From Vibrio penaeicida (GTDB lineage Bacteria > Pseudomonadota > Gammaproteobacteria > Enterobacterales > Vibrionaceae): a stretch of 64,000 nt of DNA. Under the pieces are notes generated by a model, which saw nothing but the letters and a program-made list of their open reading frames with translations, ran no database searches and was not told the origin of the DNA. Made by a program: the position numbers and the translations under genes. Shown piece after piece: positions 17,741 to 26,710 of the stretch. The first letter of the stretch is position 1. Every line of letters starts with the position of its first letter. The DNA lies in contig NZ_BFAQ01000008.1 in NCBI RefSeq assembly GCF_002933855.1, positions 171,744 to 235,743 of the forward strand, written 5' to 3'.

Positions 17741-18109
17741 ATGAGACTCGCTCACAAACGTAAAGTGCAGGCTAAGCTGCAAAAACGCATCAAAGCGACT
17801 TTAAATGTGGCTAAAGCAGCTCCTGAAGTAAAGAAGCCTGCTGCTAAGAAAGCCGTTGAAGCAAAAGTGGAAAAGCCAGCTGTAAAAGCGCAATCCACAG
17901 TTAGCTTAACGCCAAAACAACAGAGTGTTTTGGATATCGTTGCAAAGAACCCAGAAGGCATTAATCCTAAAGGGATTGGCCTAGAAGCTGGTCAAGAAGA
18001 CGCGAAAGCGGCATCTTGGGCAACAGGTGCTCTAAAAAAACTTCTAGAAGAAAGCCTAGTAGTGAAAGAGCAATTGGCAGGCAATAAAGTTGTTTACAAG
18101 CCAGTATAA
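17741..18109 (+). CDS. Small Lys/Ala-rich protein with winged-helix-like C-terminus
   Basis: This 122-residue protein has ATG 17741 with GGAG nine nt upstream. The N-terminal half is strongly basic and Ala/Lys/Pro-rich (KAAPEVKKPAAKKAVEAKVEKPAVKA), shown here as its general composition and resembling histone H1-like tails. The C-terminal half (SLTPKQQSVLDIVAKNPEG onward) looks like a small winged-helix or MarR-like domain that ends with a beta-wing. A nucleic-acid-binding or nucleoid-associated role is an inference. Homologues appear to be common in Vibrio and are sometimes called MarR-like. A hairpin (CACTGC/GCAGTG, 17703-17724) precedes the ribosome site and a terminator follows. Confidence 0.75.
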   Translation: MRLAHKRKVQAKLQKRIKATLNVAKAAPEVKKPAAKKAVEAKVEKPAVKAQSTVSLTPKQQSVLDIVAKNPEGINPKGIGLEAGQEDAKAASWATGALKKLLEESLVVKEQLAGNKVVYKPV

Positions 18110-18211
18110 ATAACCTCATTTCTGGATATACACTCAGTTTCGATTTAACGCCATAAATTACGCTGTTTCTTATCCAAAGCAGAGACTATTTAGCGAATTA
18201 TTTCGTGATGA

Positions 18212-18236
18212 AGCCCCAGTTTTGGGGCTTTTTGCT
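18212..18236 (+). terminator. Rho-independent terminator after the H1-like gene
   Basis: AAGCCCCA and TGGGGCTT form the stem with a short loop and are followed by TTT, about 100 bp after the stop codon. Confidence 0.8.
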
Positions 18237-18631
18237 TTCCTTGTTTTAAATAATTTAACGTGAAAAACGCGACAGTTCGTACGTACATTTCTTAAATGCA
18301 TTAAATCCTACCTTATTCAATCTATTGAAATAAAAAGTTTAATAATTGCAGTTATCTATCAGATTACGTATATCTACGTAAGACTAAAGTTCTATATGCT
18401 CTCAGTGTAAATAATTACGTCCGTGCTCACCCCAATAGGTTAATGGGTTGTAATAGGGCATTGTTGTGTAATCCAAGTGAGATCCGGAAAGGTTCTAGCC
18501 TAACTTCTTAACGTTTTTGGTGAAGAGAAGGTATGGGTAACAAGAACATCTGGATGTAGAGGTCACTTGGGTATATTCGCAACACCATTCAGGGATGGTT
18601 TGTGAGCAAACACAACATAGGACGTGAAACA
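18237..18631 (+). promoter_or_regulatory. Upstream region of the TRAP operon with palindromes
   Basis: This gap of about 390 bp holds a perfect inverted repeat TTACGTA-TATC-TACGTAA at 18364-18381, spaced like a NarL/LuxR-type operator. The operon also encodes a LuxR-HTH response regulator, so this is a candidate site for it. The stretch GAGGTCACTTGGGTATA at 18559-18575 equals the right end of the dispersed repeat at 9833-10098 apart from one base, probably a remnant. No gene is visible here. Confidence 0.45.
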
Positions 18632-19729
18632 ATGAGTCTCTTAAAAAAATCAATTCAACGCACTCTAAAAGGCACTTTAATCGCTGCTGCGGCATGTGCT
18701 GCAATGGTGACAGCTTCCGCAAGCGCGGCGGACAAAGTGTATCGACTAAAACTGGCTGAAACTTGGGGACCAAACTTCCCAGTATTCGGTGATGCGACTA
18801 AGAACATGGCGAAGATGGCCGAAGAAATGTCTAACGGTCGTCTACAGATTCGTATTGACTCCGCGAACAAGCACAAAGCGCCACTTGGTGTTTTCGATAT
18901 GGTGAAATCGGGTCAATATGATATGGGTCACTCTGGCTCGTACTATTGGAAAGGCAAAGTGCCTAATACACTCTATTTTACGTCTATGCCTTTCGGTATG
19001 ACACCAGCAGAGCAGTATGCTTGGTTCTACCATGGTGGCGGTATGGAGTTGATGGATAAGGTGTACTCACCGCACAACTTGATGTCTTTCCCTGGTGGTA
19101 ACACAGATATTCAGATGGGTGGTTGGTTCCAAAAAGAGATCAACTCTGTTGATGACTTAAAAGGTCTGAAAATGCGTATCCCAGGTTTTGCTGGAGAAAT
19201 CCTTGCAGAACTAGGAGCGAAGCCTACAAACATTGCGCCAGGTGAACTGTATACCTCATTAGAGCGCCGCACCATTGATGCGTTGGAGTGGGTTGGTCCA
19301 TCGTTAGATTTACGAATGGGTTTCCACAAAATTGCACCTTACTACTACACAGGTTGGCATGAGCCAGGTTCAGAGCTTCAATTCCTTGTGAACAAGCGTA
19401 CTTGGAAACGTCTACCAGATGACTTGAAAGCTATCCTTCAAGTGGCAATGAAAACAGCGGCGTACGATATGTACACGCAAGCAACTCATGAAAGTGGTAA
19501 AAACTGGTCAACAATCAAGTCTGAATATCCAAACGTTCAGGTGAAAGATTTCCCTGCATCCGTAATGAGTGCATTGCGTGAAGCGAATGATCGTTTGTTA
19601 GCGAAACACGCTGAAAGTGATGATCTAGCAAAAGAGATTCAAAAATCTCAAGCGGATTACTTGAAGCAAGTTCGCTCATGGACTGACATTTCACACCGTG
19701 CTTACTTGAACAGTCAGGCACAACAATAA
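18632..19729 (+). CDS. dctP: TRAP transporter periplasmic binding protein, TakP-like
   Basis: I choose ATG 18632 (GGA about 9 nt upstream) over the in-frame GTG at 18602. This gives 365 residues with a typical signal peptide ending ASASAADK. The body is a DctP-fold solute receptor. The segment MGGWFQKEINSVDDLKGLKM followed by RIPGFAG is characteristic of the TakP/lactate-binding branch, so 2-oxo acids or 2-hydroxy acids are more likely ligands than C4-dicarboxylates. It heads a unit with small and large membrane subunits and a two-component system. A 9-bp hairpin follows, probably raising expression of this subunit above that of the membrane genes. Confidence 0.88.
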   Translation: MSLLKKSIQRTLKGTLIAAAACAAMVTASASAADKVYRLKLAETWGPNFPVFGDATKNMAKMAEEMSNGRLQIRIDSANKHKAPLGVFDMVKSGQYDMGHSGSYYWKGKVPNTLYFTSMPFGMTPAEQYAWFYHGGGMELMDKVYSPHNLMSFPGGNTDIQMGGWFQKEINSVDDLKGLKMRIPGFAGEILAELGAKPTNIAPGELYTSLERRTIDALEWVGPSLDLRMGFHKIAPYYYTGWHEPGSELQFLVNKRTWKRLPDDLKAILQVAMKTAAYDMYTQATHESGKNWSTIKSEYPNVQVKDFPASVMSALREANDRLLAKHAESDDLAKEIQKSQADYLKQVRSWTDISHRAYLNSQAQQ

Positions 19730-19773
19730 TTCGGTCATTAGACCCTAAAGATAAGTAGGTCAAAGAACCTGCT

Positions 19774-19795
19774 GCTGGGTGAGTCATCACCCAGC
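19774..19795 (+). other. Intercistronic hairpin between TRAP receptor and membrane genes
   Basis: A perfect 9-bp stem GCTGGGTGA/TCACCCAGC encloses GTCA. It lacks a T run, so it is more likely an mRNA-stabilising or partial termination element than a full terminator. Confidence 0.65.
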
Positions 19796-19950
19796 TTATA
19801 CTCAGCCTTTTTAGCTAAAATGCTTTAGTGATTTGAGTACATAAGCCCAAGAAACATCAGGGTCTACTTCGATTCTACGCCCCCCTTAGATTGTCGACGT
19901 AGTACTTAGTCAGACTCTGACCTCTCGTTTGTCTTTCCAAGGAGTATGGA

Positions 19951-20475
19951 ATGAGAAGCCTCATTTACATGGAACGATTCTTTAACCGTATCAGCGATGT
20001 GCTGGGTTGGATCTCCAGTATATTATTTCTATTGCTGCTGCTTAATGTCGTTTACGACGTTGTAATGCGGTATGCCTTTAACGATGTATCCATTGCCTTC
20101 CAAGAGATGGAATGGCATTTGTTTTCTGCTGTTTTCTTGCTGGGTGTACCTTATGCACTCAAAGCGGGTGGGCATGTTCGTGTCGATATTTTTTACGAGC
20201 GCCTTTCTTACCGAGCAAAAGCGATCATCGATATTTTGGGCACCCTATTTTTCCTATTTCCGTTTTGTCTTCTTGTTGCGTGGTATGGCATTGACTTTGC
20301 CAAAGAATCTTATGCTCTAGGAGAGACATCAGGCGATCCCGGCGGATTGCCGTATCGATGGATCATTAAAGCTGTGATCCCAGTTTCATTCTTTTTCATG
20401 GCGGTGAGTGGCATTGGTTTACTGCTTAACTCATTGAACAAGATTTTTAACCCAAGCCCAGCTCATACCAGATAA
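19951..20475 (+). CDS. dctQ: TRAP transporter small membrane subunit (DctQ family)
   Basis: This 174-residue protein has four predicted transmembrane helices (about 15-38, 50-70, 88-110 and 130-152), as expected for DctQ subunits, which help receptor docking and stabilise the large subunit. The family feature FQEMEWHLFSAVFLLGVPYALK is reduced here to its core EMEWHLFSAVFLLG. ATG 19951 has AAGGAG just upstream. The gap of about 220 bp from the receptor gene carries a hairpin but no separate promoter that I can name. The large subunit starts 15 bp downstream. Confidence 0.88.
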   Translation: MRSLIYMERFFNRISDVLGWISSILFLLLLLNVVYDVVMRYAFNDVSIAFQEMEWHLFSAVFLLGVPYALKAGGHVRVDIFYERLSYRAKAIIDILGTLFFLFPFCLLVAWYGIDFAKESYALGETSGDPGGLPYRWIIKAVIPVSFFFMAVSGIGLLLNSLNKIFNPSPAHTR

Positions 20476-20490
20476 CAAGGAAGTACTTTT

Positions 20491-21774
20491 ATGATTGGAA
20501 TTGTCATGTTTCTGGTTGCGCTGGTGGCTTTGCTATTAGGGTTTCCTGTCGCGTTTACCTTTGGTGGTATTGCTCTGCTCTTTGGCGTGTGGGCTGAAGG
20601 CGCAGAAATGTTTGCCTTTATGCCGTATCGCATAGAATCCATTATGCAGAACACGGTTTTGATGGCAGTACCGCTGTTCATCTTCATGGGGCTTGTTCTG
20701 CAAAAAACCAAATTGGCTGAGCAGCTACTTGAAGCCATGGGGCGCCTCTTTGGTACCGTACGCGGTGGTATTGCGATATCGACAGTGTTAGTCGGTGCGT
20801 TGCTTGCAGCCTCTACCGGTGTGGTTGGTGCTTCTGTTGTGGCGATGGGGCTTATCTCTTTGCCTGTCATGCTTAAATATAAGTATGACAAGGGCTTAGC
20901 TTGCGGAACCATTTGTGCTTCGGGCACGTTAGGTCAAATTATCCCACCTTCTATCGTATTGATTCTTCTTGGTGATGTATTAGGGGTTCCAGTAGGGGAT
21001 TTATTCCAAGCTGCTGTGATTCCTGGCTTAGTACTGGTGGGTGCGTATATTGTTTACATCTTAATTTACGCAAAAATGAACCCAGATGCGACCCAGCCTA
21101 TTGATCGTGATGAATCTGTTTCTCGCCGTGAAGAAGTGATAGAAGCGCTAAAAGCCGTTGTTCCTCCTTTGGCTCTTATCGTTGTTGTTCTAGGTTCGAT
21201 TTTCGCTGGTGTGGCTACGCCTACAGAATCCGCGGCGCTTGGTGGTGCTGGTGCAATAGTTTTGGCACTTTTATATCGTCAATTCAGCTGGAGCATGGTG
21301 TACGAAGCTTCGAAAGAAACCGTTAAAGTTACGGCAATGGTTTTCGCTATCTTACTCGGTGCGACGGCGTTTTCTATGGCGTTTACTTATACAGGTGGTG
21401 ATTACCTAGTTGAAGAGTGGATGTTGCAAATTCCAGGTGAAAAATGGGGCTTCTTAATCATTACCATGTTGGTGATTCTGATTTTGGGCTTCTTCATCGA
21501 TTTTGTAGAGATTTGTTTCATCATTGTTCCTATATTGGCGCCAGTTGCTGAGCTCATGGGGATCAACATGGTTTGGTTTGCTATTTTGATAGCGATGAAC
21601 CTACAAACCTCTTTCCTAACCCCGCCGTTTGGCTTTAGCCTATTCTATTTGAAAGGTGTTGCTCCGAAAGGTGTCACAACGAGAGATATATACCGCGGTG
21701 TGATGCCTTTTATCGCCATTCAAGTTGCGGTTCTAGGCTCAATCCTAGCTTTCCCTTCTTTCTACGGAATGTGA
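20491..21774 (+). CDS. dctM: TRAP transporter large membrane subunit (DctM family)
   Basis: This 427-residue, highly hydrophobic protein has about 11-13 transmembrane segments and DctM-type motifs (ASTGVVGASVVAMG, GTLGQIIPPSIVLI, NLQTSFLTPPFGF). It is the Na+-coupled transport subunit working with the receptor and DctQ protein. ATG 20491 follows AAGGAAG and lies 15 bp after dctQ. A strong hairpin follows 50 bp later, before the sensor kinase gene, so the kinase may be partly insulated from the transporter transcript. Confidence 0.9.
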   Translation: MIGIVMFLVALVALLLGFPVAFTFGGIALLFGVWAEGAEMFAFMPYRIESIMQNTVLMAVPLFIFMGLVLQKTKLAEQLLEAMGRLFGTVRGGIAISTVLVGALLAASTGVVGASVVAMGLISLPVMLKYKYDKGLACGTICASGTLGQIIPPSIVLILLGDVLGVPVGDLFQAAVIPGLVLVGAYIVYILIYAKMNPDATQPIDRDESVSRREEVIEALKAVVPPLALIVVVLGSIFAGVATPTESAALGGAGAIVLALLYRQFSWSMVYEASKETVKVTAMVFAILLGATAFSMAFTYTGGDYLVEEWMLQIPGEKWGFLIITMLVILILGFFIDFVEICFIIVPILAPVAELMGINMVWFAILIAMNLQTSFLTPPFGFSLFYLKGVAPKGVTTRDIYRGVMPFIAIQVAVLGSILAFPSFYGM

Positions 21775-21824
21775 TCTCACGATTGTTGCTATCGCGTGTT
21801 TCATTGAAAGAATGGGACTTAATG

Positions 21825-21851
21825 CCTGCCTCTGATACAGTCAGAGGCAGG
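21825..21851 (+). terminator. Strong hairpin after dctM
   Basis: An 11-bp perfect stem CCTGCCTCTGA/TCAGAGGCAGG with a TACAG loop. No long T run follows (TTAAACG), so termination may be partial. Confidence 0.6.
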
Positions 21852-21902
21852 TTAAACGTTATCCCCAAATAGTTTCAACGCTTGGGTGAAAGAGGGAATG
21901 GA

Positions 21903-23258
21903 ATGCCTCTTAGAGCCAAACTGATATTGCTCACTCTATTACCACTAATCTTGGTCACAGCTAGTATTAGTTGGATCTCGATACATCAAACAAAAGCTTT
22001 GGGTTTGAAAGAGGTAGAAACACTCCGCACAAGCCTTATCCGTTCTCGTGAGAACGCTCTTAAAGACAAACTCGACCTAGCGTTTGATGCTATTCATCAT
22101 GTATACACCGACGAATCTTTAGACGATAACGATGCCAAAGAGCAGGTAAAAAAAATCCTAACCAGACTAAGATACGGTTCGGATGGGTATTTTTTTGCAT
22201 ACGATAAAGAAGGCGTCAATTTAGTTCATCCGATCCTTCCTGAATTGATCGGTCAAAACCTAATAGATATGCAAGATGAAAATGGCAATTTGCTGATTGT
22301 GTCTTTGATTGATCAAGCTCGAAACGGAGGCGGGTTCGCAAACTACTTATGGCAGAAACCGTCTACCAATGAAATTGTCCCTAAACTGAGTTACGCCGCT
22401 TGGCTGTCGAAGTGGGAATGGATGGTGGGCACAGGGTTATATATTGAGGATATCCATTTGGAAGTTGCTCAAATGGAAGCCTCTATAAATGAAAATATAG
22501 AAGCAACGTTTATTAGTACCATTTCTATCTTGAGTGTCACAGTAGCCGTGATTGTTGTGCTGACGCTTGCGGTAAATTGGCATGAGCACCGTATAGCGGA
22601 TAAAAACTTAAAAGAGCTGGCGCATAAAACCGTTATGTTTCAAGAGGACGAAAAAAAGCACCTAGCAAGAGAGCTTCATGATGGTATTAACCAACTCTTG
22701 GTGTCTTGTAAGTGTCATCTAGAGTTGTTAGCGCACAAATTAAAACAAAAAGTCCCTGATATTGATGATAAAACTCTGGCACACTTAGAAAAATCACAGC
22801 TCTCGATGGTCACTGCCATTAATGAAGTTCGCCGTATATCTCATAACCTGCGCCCGAGTTCTCTGGATGATATAGGGTTGCAAGCGGCTCTGGTCACTTT
22901 GCTTCAGGATTTTAAAGATCATTCTGAGATTCAGGTGGAATACAATATCGACAATTCGCTGTCGAGAATGAACTCTGAAGTAACGACGACCTTGTACCGT
23001 GTTGTGCAAGAATCACTTATGAATATTGAGAAACATTCGTTTGCCACTAAAGTTGAAGTGATTGTTCACCAAATTGGCGACCAAATTCAGCTAATGATAC
23101 GTGACGATGGACGCGGTTTTTCGGTGAGCGATACGATGAGAGCTAAAGGGATAGGGCTCCGAAATATGCGGGAAAGGGTTGAGTTTATTGGTGGAGATTT
23201 TGAGCTCTTTAGCGAACCCAATTACGGTACAGAAATTACGGTGTTGGTTTTGATTTAA
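21903..23258 (+). CDS. Cache-domain sensor histidine kinase, NarX/LiaS-type (HisKA_3)
   Basis: From ATG 21903 (AGAGGGA upstream; TTG 21882 is a longer alternative) the product has 451 residues. It has a transmembrane helix near 6-25, a periplasmic single Cache domain (about 28-200, with GSDGYFFAYDKEG and WMVGTGLYI), and a second helix near 205-225. The HisKA_3 dimerisation helix has the phospho-accepting His in ARELHDGINQ. The ATPase has NIEKHS, DDGRGFSV and GIGLRNMRERVE. It lies directly before a LuxR-type response regulator and after a TRAP transporter, so it probably senses the transporter's substrate (inference). Confidence 0.88.
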   Translation: MPLRAKLILLTLLPLILVTASISWISIHQTKALGLKEVETLRTSLIRSRENALKDKLDLAFDAIHHVYTDESLDDNDAKEQVKKILTRLRYGSDGYFFAYDKEGVNLVHPILPELIGQNLIDMQDENGNLLIVSLIDQARNGGGFANYLWQKPSTNEIVPKLSYAAWLSKWEWMVGTGLYIEDIHLEVAQMEASINENIEATFISTISILSVTVAVIVVLTLAVNWHEHRIADKNLKELAHKTVMFQEDEKKHLARELHDGINQLLVSCKCHLELLAHKLKQKVPDIDDKTLAHLEKSQLSMVTAINEVRRISHNLRPSSLDDIGLQAALVTLLQDFKDHSEIQVEYNIDNSLSRMNSEVTTTLYRVVQESLMNIEKHSFATKVEVIVHQIGDQIQLMIRDDGRGFSVSDTMRAKGIGLRNMRERVEFIGGDFELFSEPNYGTEITVLVLI

Positions 23259-23323
23259 GTACTGTATAGCTTTAACAGTGAAACTATCCCTAAGAGATAT
23301 CAGAGCAACTTTAATTTATCTGG

Positions 23324-23989
23324 ATGAATGGAATGCAAAAAGCAGTAAGCCAAGGTAAGGCTATTAACATTGTTATCGTTGATGACCACCAAGTGGTATT
23401 GGATGGTTTTTTGGCGCGTCTAGAGATGGAAGATGAGATTAACGTGATTGCGACGGCAAGTAATGGTGTTGAAGCAATAGAAGCCGTCTCGCGCGAAAAA
23501 CCAGATGTCGTATTAATGGATGTAAGCATGCCTGTTATGAACGGCATAGAAGCCACCATGCTACTTAAGGAAGAATACCCTGATGTAAAAGTCCTGATGC
23601 TGACGATGCATGATAACCGTGAATACATAATGAAAGTCATGCAAGCTGGCGCAGTCGGGTACATGCTTAAAGAGATTTCCGCAGAAAAGATGGTACAAGC
23701 AATAAAAACTGTTTTTCAAGGTTCAACGTATTTTTGCGAATCGGTCACCCAAACGTTGTTCACCCAGCCTATTATGCCTGCCAATCAAAAACCCAACCCT
23801 CTGAGTCGACGAGAAGAAGCCGTACTTAAACTGGTAGCGGAAGGGCAGAGCAGCAAGAAAATAGCATCTGCACTCAACATTAGTTATCGAACAGTAGAAA
23901 CGCATAGGCAGAATATCAAACACAAATTGGATCTTCATTCGACAGCAGAGCTTGCCAAATATGCGTTAGAGAAAGGGTTGGTAGACTAA
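23324..23989 (+). CDS. NarL/FixJ-family response regulator
   Basis: This 221-residue protein has a receiver domain (about 13-130) with the DD pair at 20-21, phospho-acceptor D66 (VVLMDVSMP) and the conserved K in GYMLKEIS. A LuxR-type HTH follows at about 155-215 (LSRREEAVLKLVAEGQSSKKIASALNI, quoted here by its core RREEAVLKLVAEGQSSKKIA). It is the cognate partner of the preceding HisKA_3 kinase and a likely transcriptional regulator of the TRAP genes. ATG 23324 or ATG 23333 could be the start. A bidirectional terminator follows. Confidence 0.88.
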   Translation: MNGMQKAVSQGKAINIVIVDDHQVVLDGFLARLEMEDEINVIATASNGVEAIEAVSREKPDVVLMDVSMPVMNGIEATMLLKEEYPDVKVLMLTMHDNREYIMKVMQAGAVGYMLKEISAEKMVQAIKTVFQGSTYFCESVTQTLFTQPIMPANQKPNPLSRREEAVLKLVAEGQSSKKIASALNISYRTVETHRQNIKHKLDLHSTAELAKYALEKGLVD

Positions 23990-24016
23990 GGTTGCGTAGA
24001 TTAGATAGAAAGATAT

Positions 24017-24046
24017 AAAAGCGAGTGGCGTCACTCGCTTTTTTGT
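24017..24046. terminator. Bidirectional terminator between response regulator and cosR-like gene
   Basis: AAAAGCGAGTG/CACTCGCTTTT forms an 11-bp stem with A and T runs on the two sides, serving two convergent genes. Confidence 0.85.
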
Positions 24047-24535
24047 TTAGCCGACTGGTTGTTCGTTTTTCGTAATACTACCTAGTTCAAGAACTGGCGC
24101 TACGTCGTAACTTTCAGCATTCATCATTGATGAGATACGTTGAACAGAAGATAGCAATAGGCTTTGCTCCCATTCATCCAGTTTATGGAACTGGTCAATG
24201 AAGTTGTCCTGCAATGGAAGAGGGGCTTTTTCTAAAATTTCATTGCCTTCATTTGTGAGGTACGCATGCACTTTGCGCTTATCACTCACACTTCTCTTCC
24301 TTTCTACATAACCGTTACGTTCTAAGCGATCAAGGATGGTCGTCGCTGTTGCTTGGCTCATGTTGGTATTGTTCGACAACTCACGAATAGTGACTTCACC
24401 GAGCTCCCGGATAGAGCGCATAAGAATAAGCTGTGGGCCAGTCAACCCTAGCTCTTTGCCAAGTTTTTTTGAATGTAAGTCGATCGCTCGAATGATTTGG
24501 CGCATCGCTATCAGAACTTCTTCGTGTTTTTCCAA
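24047..24535 (-). CDS. cosR: MarR-family regulator, CosR-like
   Basis: This MarR-type protein has a winged-helix core (LTGPQLILMRSIRELGEVTI, NMSQATATTILDRLERNGYV and the wing RKRSVSDKRKVHAYLT). I place the start at TTG 24535 (162 aa, beginning LEKHEEVLIAMRQ); the frame stays open to a TTG at 24589 (180 aa). Vibrio CosR is a MarR-type repressor of compatible-solute genes and is encoded divergently from a BCCT carrier gene, as here, so I assign it by family and synteny. Its target is probably the facing BCCT promoter and possibly ectoine genes elsewhere. The true start is uncertain. Confidence 0.75.
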   Translation of the reverse strand: MEKHEEVLIAMRQIIRAIDLHSKKLGKELGLTGPQLILMRSIRELGEVTIRELSNNTNMSQATATTILDRLERNGYVERKRSVSDKRKVHAYLTNEGNEILEKAPLPLQDNFIDQFHKLDEWEQSLLLSSVQRISSMMNAESYDVAPVLELGSITKNEQPVG

Positions 24536-24589
24536 CTTATTTTTTCCGTTCCAGTGTTGTAGAGGTAGGTAAACTGCATTATCACCCAA

Positions 24590-25034
24590 ATTTGTATAGT
24601 GAGATATATCTATTTACGACATCTATTCGTCGTTATCAAAGGCGAGGACACTTTGCTTTTTTCATTACAATGAGTGTTTCTTAGCGTGATTGTGTTGAGT
24701 ATACCTAAGTTACGACGCTTGGGTACGTCAAAATAAATGATAGAACACTCTTTTTTGGGATAAAGTACTGAACCCTTCACAATGTGATATGAGTACGAAT
24801 GTTTAGACTACAAAACAAATAGCTGTATTGATTGGTTTAAAAATAAGCATTCGGAATGTGAAATCTGAGATTTTGGCAGGTTTTTCGAGTTATCTCTGGT
24901 TTTGACCGTTCAATTTGGTTAGGGTTTGTGAGATTTAAAACAACGAACTGTTCTGTTCACTAATCATTCCTGTTCTGAATGCTGGTGAATTGAGTTCTAA
25001 TCTAACGAACCTGTTACAAGGTTAAAGAGGAGAT
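24590..25034. promoter_or_regulatory. Divergent promoter region cosR-like / BCCT transporter
   Basis: This regulatory gap of about 445 bp has the direct repeats AACGAACTGTT (24942-24952) and AACGAACCTGTT (25004-25015) near the BCCT start, plus two CTGTTCTG octamers (24948-24977). These are candidate binding motifs for the MarR regulator, by position only. At 24700-24725 the inverted pair TATACCTAAG/CTTGGGTA looks like the fused ends of the dispersed repeat found at 9833-10098. Confidence 0.4.
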
Positions 25035-26612
25035 ATGACAAAAGGAATCGACAAGTACAGTATCGACAGTACCGACTACACGGTTGGTCAAGATAACGTA
25101 CAGAAGTGGGGATTTGATGTTCATAATCCAGTTTTCGGCACCAGTGCCGGATTGATCATTCTATTTTTAATTGCTGTTTTAGTTTCTGACGCCGAAACTG
25201 CGAAATCAACACTTGATGGTTTGAAATGGCAAATCATCGGCATGTTTGACAAGCTGTTTATTTGGTCAGGTAACATTTTCTTAGTATTCTGTCTTGCATT
25301 GATTGTTTCACCATTCGGTAAGATCCGTCTTGGTGGTGAAAATGCGTCAGCAGATTACTCCTTCATGTCTTGGCTTGCGATGCTATTTGCGGCAGGCATG
25401 GGCATCGGTTTAATGTTTTGGAGTGTAGCAGAACCCGTCGCGTATTTTACCGGTTGGTATGAAACCCCTCTTGGCGTTGAACCAAACACACCTGAAGCGG
25501 CTAAATTGGCGCTGGGTGCCACAATGTTCCACTGGGGCCTTCACCCTTGGGCTATTTACGGCATTGTTGCTCTTTCATTAGCTTTCTTTACTTACAACAA
25601 AGGCTTACCTCTTTCTATTCGCTCAATTTTCTACCCTATTTTAGGCGACAGAGCATGGGGTTGGGCTGGTCACATTGTTGATATTCTTGCCGTGTTGGCA
25701 ACCTTATTTGGCTTGGCAACATCGCTAGGTTTAGGGGCTCAACAGGCAGCAAGTGGTATTAACCATGTGTTTGGAATGGATGGCGGCATTGGCTTGCAAA
25801 TTGCTGTGATCGTGTTGGTTACACTGCTTGCTGTCGTATCCGTTTTTCGTGGTATTGATGGCGGCGTAAAATTGATCAGTAACGTCAACATGATTGTTGC
25901 TTTCGTACTGCTGGCTTTTGTGGCTCTTCTTGGCTATGCCGTGGCGTTTGGTTCAATTCCAACAACGTTTATGGCGTATGTTGAAAACATCATTCCATTG
26001 AGCAACCCGCACGGTCGTGAAGACGAAGCTTGGTTCCAAGGCTGGACTGTATTCTACTGGGCTTGGTGGATCTCTTGGTCGCCATTCGTAGGTATGTTCA
26101 TCGCTCGCGTATCAAAAGGTCGTACGGTTCGTGAATTCATGACGGCTGTATTGATTGTTCCAACTGTTGTTACTTTGATTTGGATGTCAGTCTTTGGTGG
26201 CTTGGCGATCGATCAAGTGATCAATGGCGTTGGCGCATTAGGCACAGATGGTTTGAAAGAAGTACCATTGGCTATGTTCCAGATGTTTGAAGAGCTTCCA
26301 TTTAGCACAGTACTTTCTGTGATTGCGATTGTTCTTGTCATGGTGTTCTTTATTACTTCTTCGGATTCAGGTTCATTGGTTATCGATAGCATTACCGCTG
26401 GCGGTAAAGTCGATGCTCCTGTCATGCAACGTGTCTTCTGGGCATTTATGGAAGGCGCTATTGCTGCTGCGTTACTTTGGGTTGGTGGTACACAAGCCAT
26501 TCAAGCATTGCAAGCCGGTGCGATTTCAACTGCACTGCCGTTTACTTTTATCCTGCTACTGATGTGTGTCAGCCTAGTAATGGGTATGAAGACGGAAAAG
26601 ACATATCGATAA
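25035..26612 (+). CDS. BCCT-family betaine/carnitine/choline transporter
   Basis: This 525-residue membrane protein has 12 predicted helices and BCCT hallmarks: MGIGLMFWSVAEP with its glycine-rich stretch, the aromatic substrate box in the FYWAWWISWSPFVGMFIARV region, and DSGSLVIDSIT. BCCT carriers import compatible solutes such as glycine betaine by Na+ symport during osmotic stress. The ribosome site AGAGGAG lies 7 nt before ATG 25035. It is divergent from a CosR-like repressor, matching the arrangement in other vibrios. The C-terminal tail is short, so osmosensing through a long cytosolic tail as in BetP seems unlikely. Confidence 0.9.
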   Translation: MTKGIDKYSIDSTDYTVGQDNVQKWGFDVHNPVFGTSAGLIILFLIAVLVSDAETAKSTLDGLKWQIIGMFDKLFIWSGNIFLVFCLALIVSPFGKIRLGGENASADYSFMSWLAMLFAAGMGIGLMFWSVAEPVAYFTGWYETPLGVEPNTPEAAKLALGATMFHWGLHPWAIYGIVALSLAFFTYNKGLPLSIRSIFYPILGDRAWGWAGHIVDILAVLATLFGLATSLGLGAQQAASGINHVFGMDGGIGLQIAVIVLVTLLAVVSVFRGIDGGVKLISNVNMIVAFVLLAFVALLGYAVAFGSIPTTFMAYVENIIPLSNPHGREDEAWFQGWTVFYWAWWISWSPFVGMFIARVSKGRTVREFMTAVLIVPTVVTLIWMSVFGGLAIDQVINGVGALGTDGLKEVPLAMFQMFEELPFSTVLSVIAIVLVMVFFITSSDSGSLVIDSITAGGKVDAPVMQRVFWAFMEGAIAAALLWVGGTQAIQALQAGAISTALPFTFILLLMCVSLVMGMKTEKTYR

Positions 26613-26640
26613 GCTGATGTAAATGTCGGTATAAGATACA

Positions 26641-26669
26641 AAAAAAGCTGCTTCGGCAGCTTTTTTTAT
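26641..26669 (+). terminator. Rho-independent terminator of the BCCT gene
   Basis: AAAAAAGCTGC/GCAGCTTTTTTT stem capped by a TTCG tetraloop and flanked by A and T runs, so it works in both directions. Confidence 0.9.
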
Positions 26670-26710
26670 GGTTATTTTTGAGCAGGATCTGAACCTACTT
26701 AAGTGAGCGC

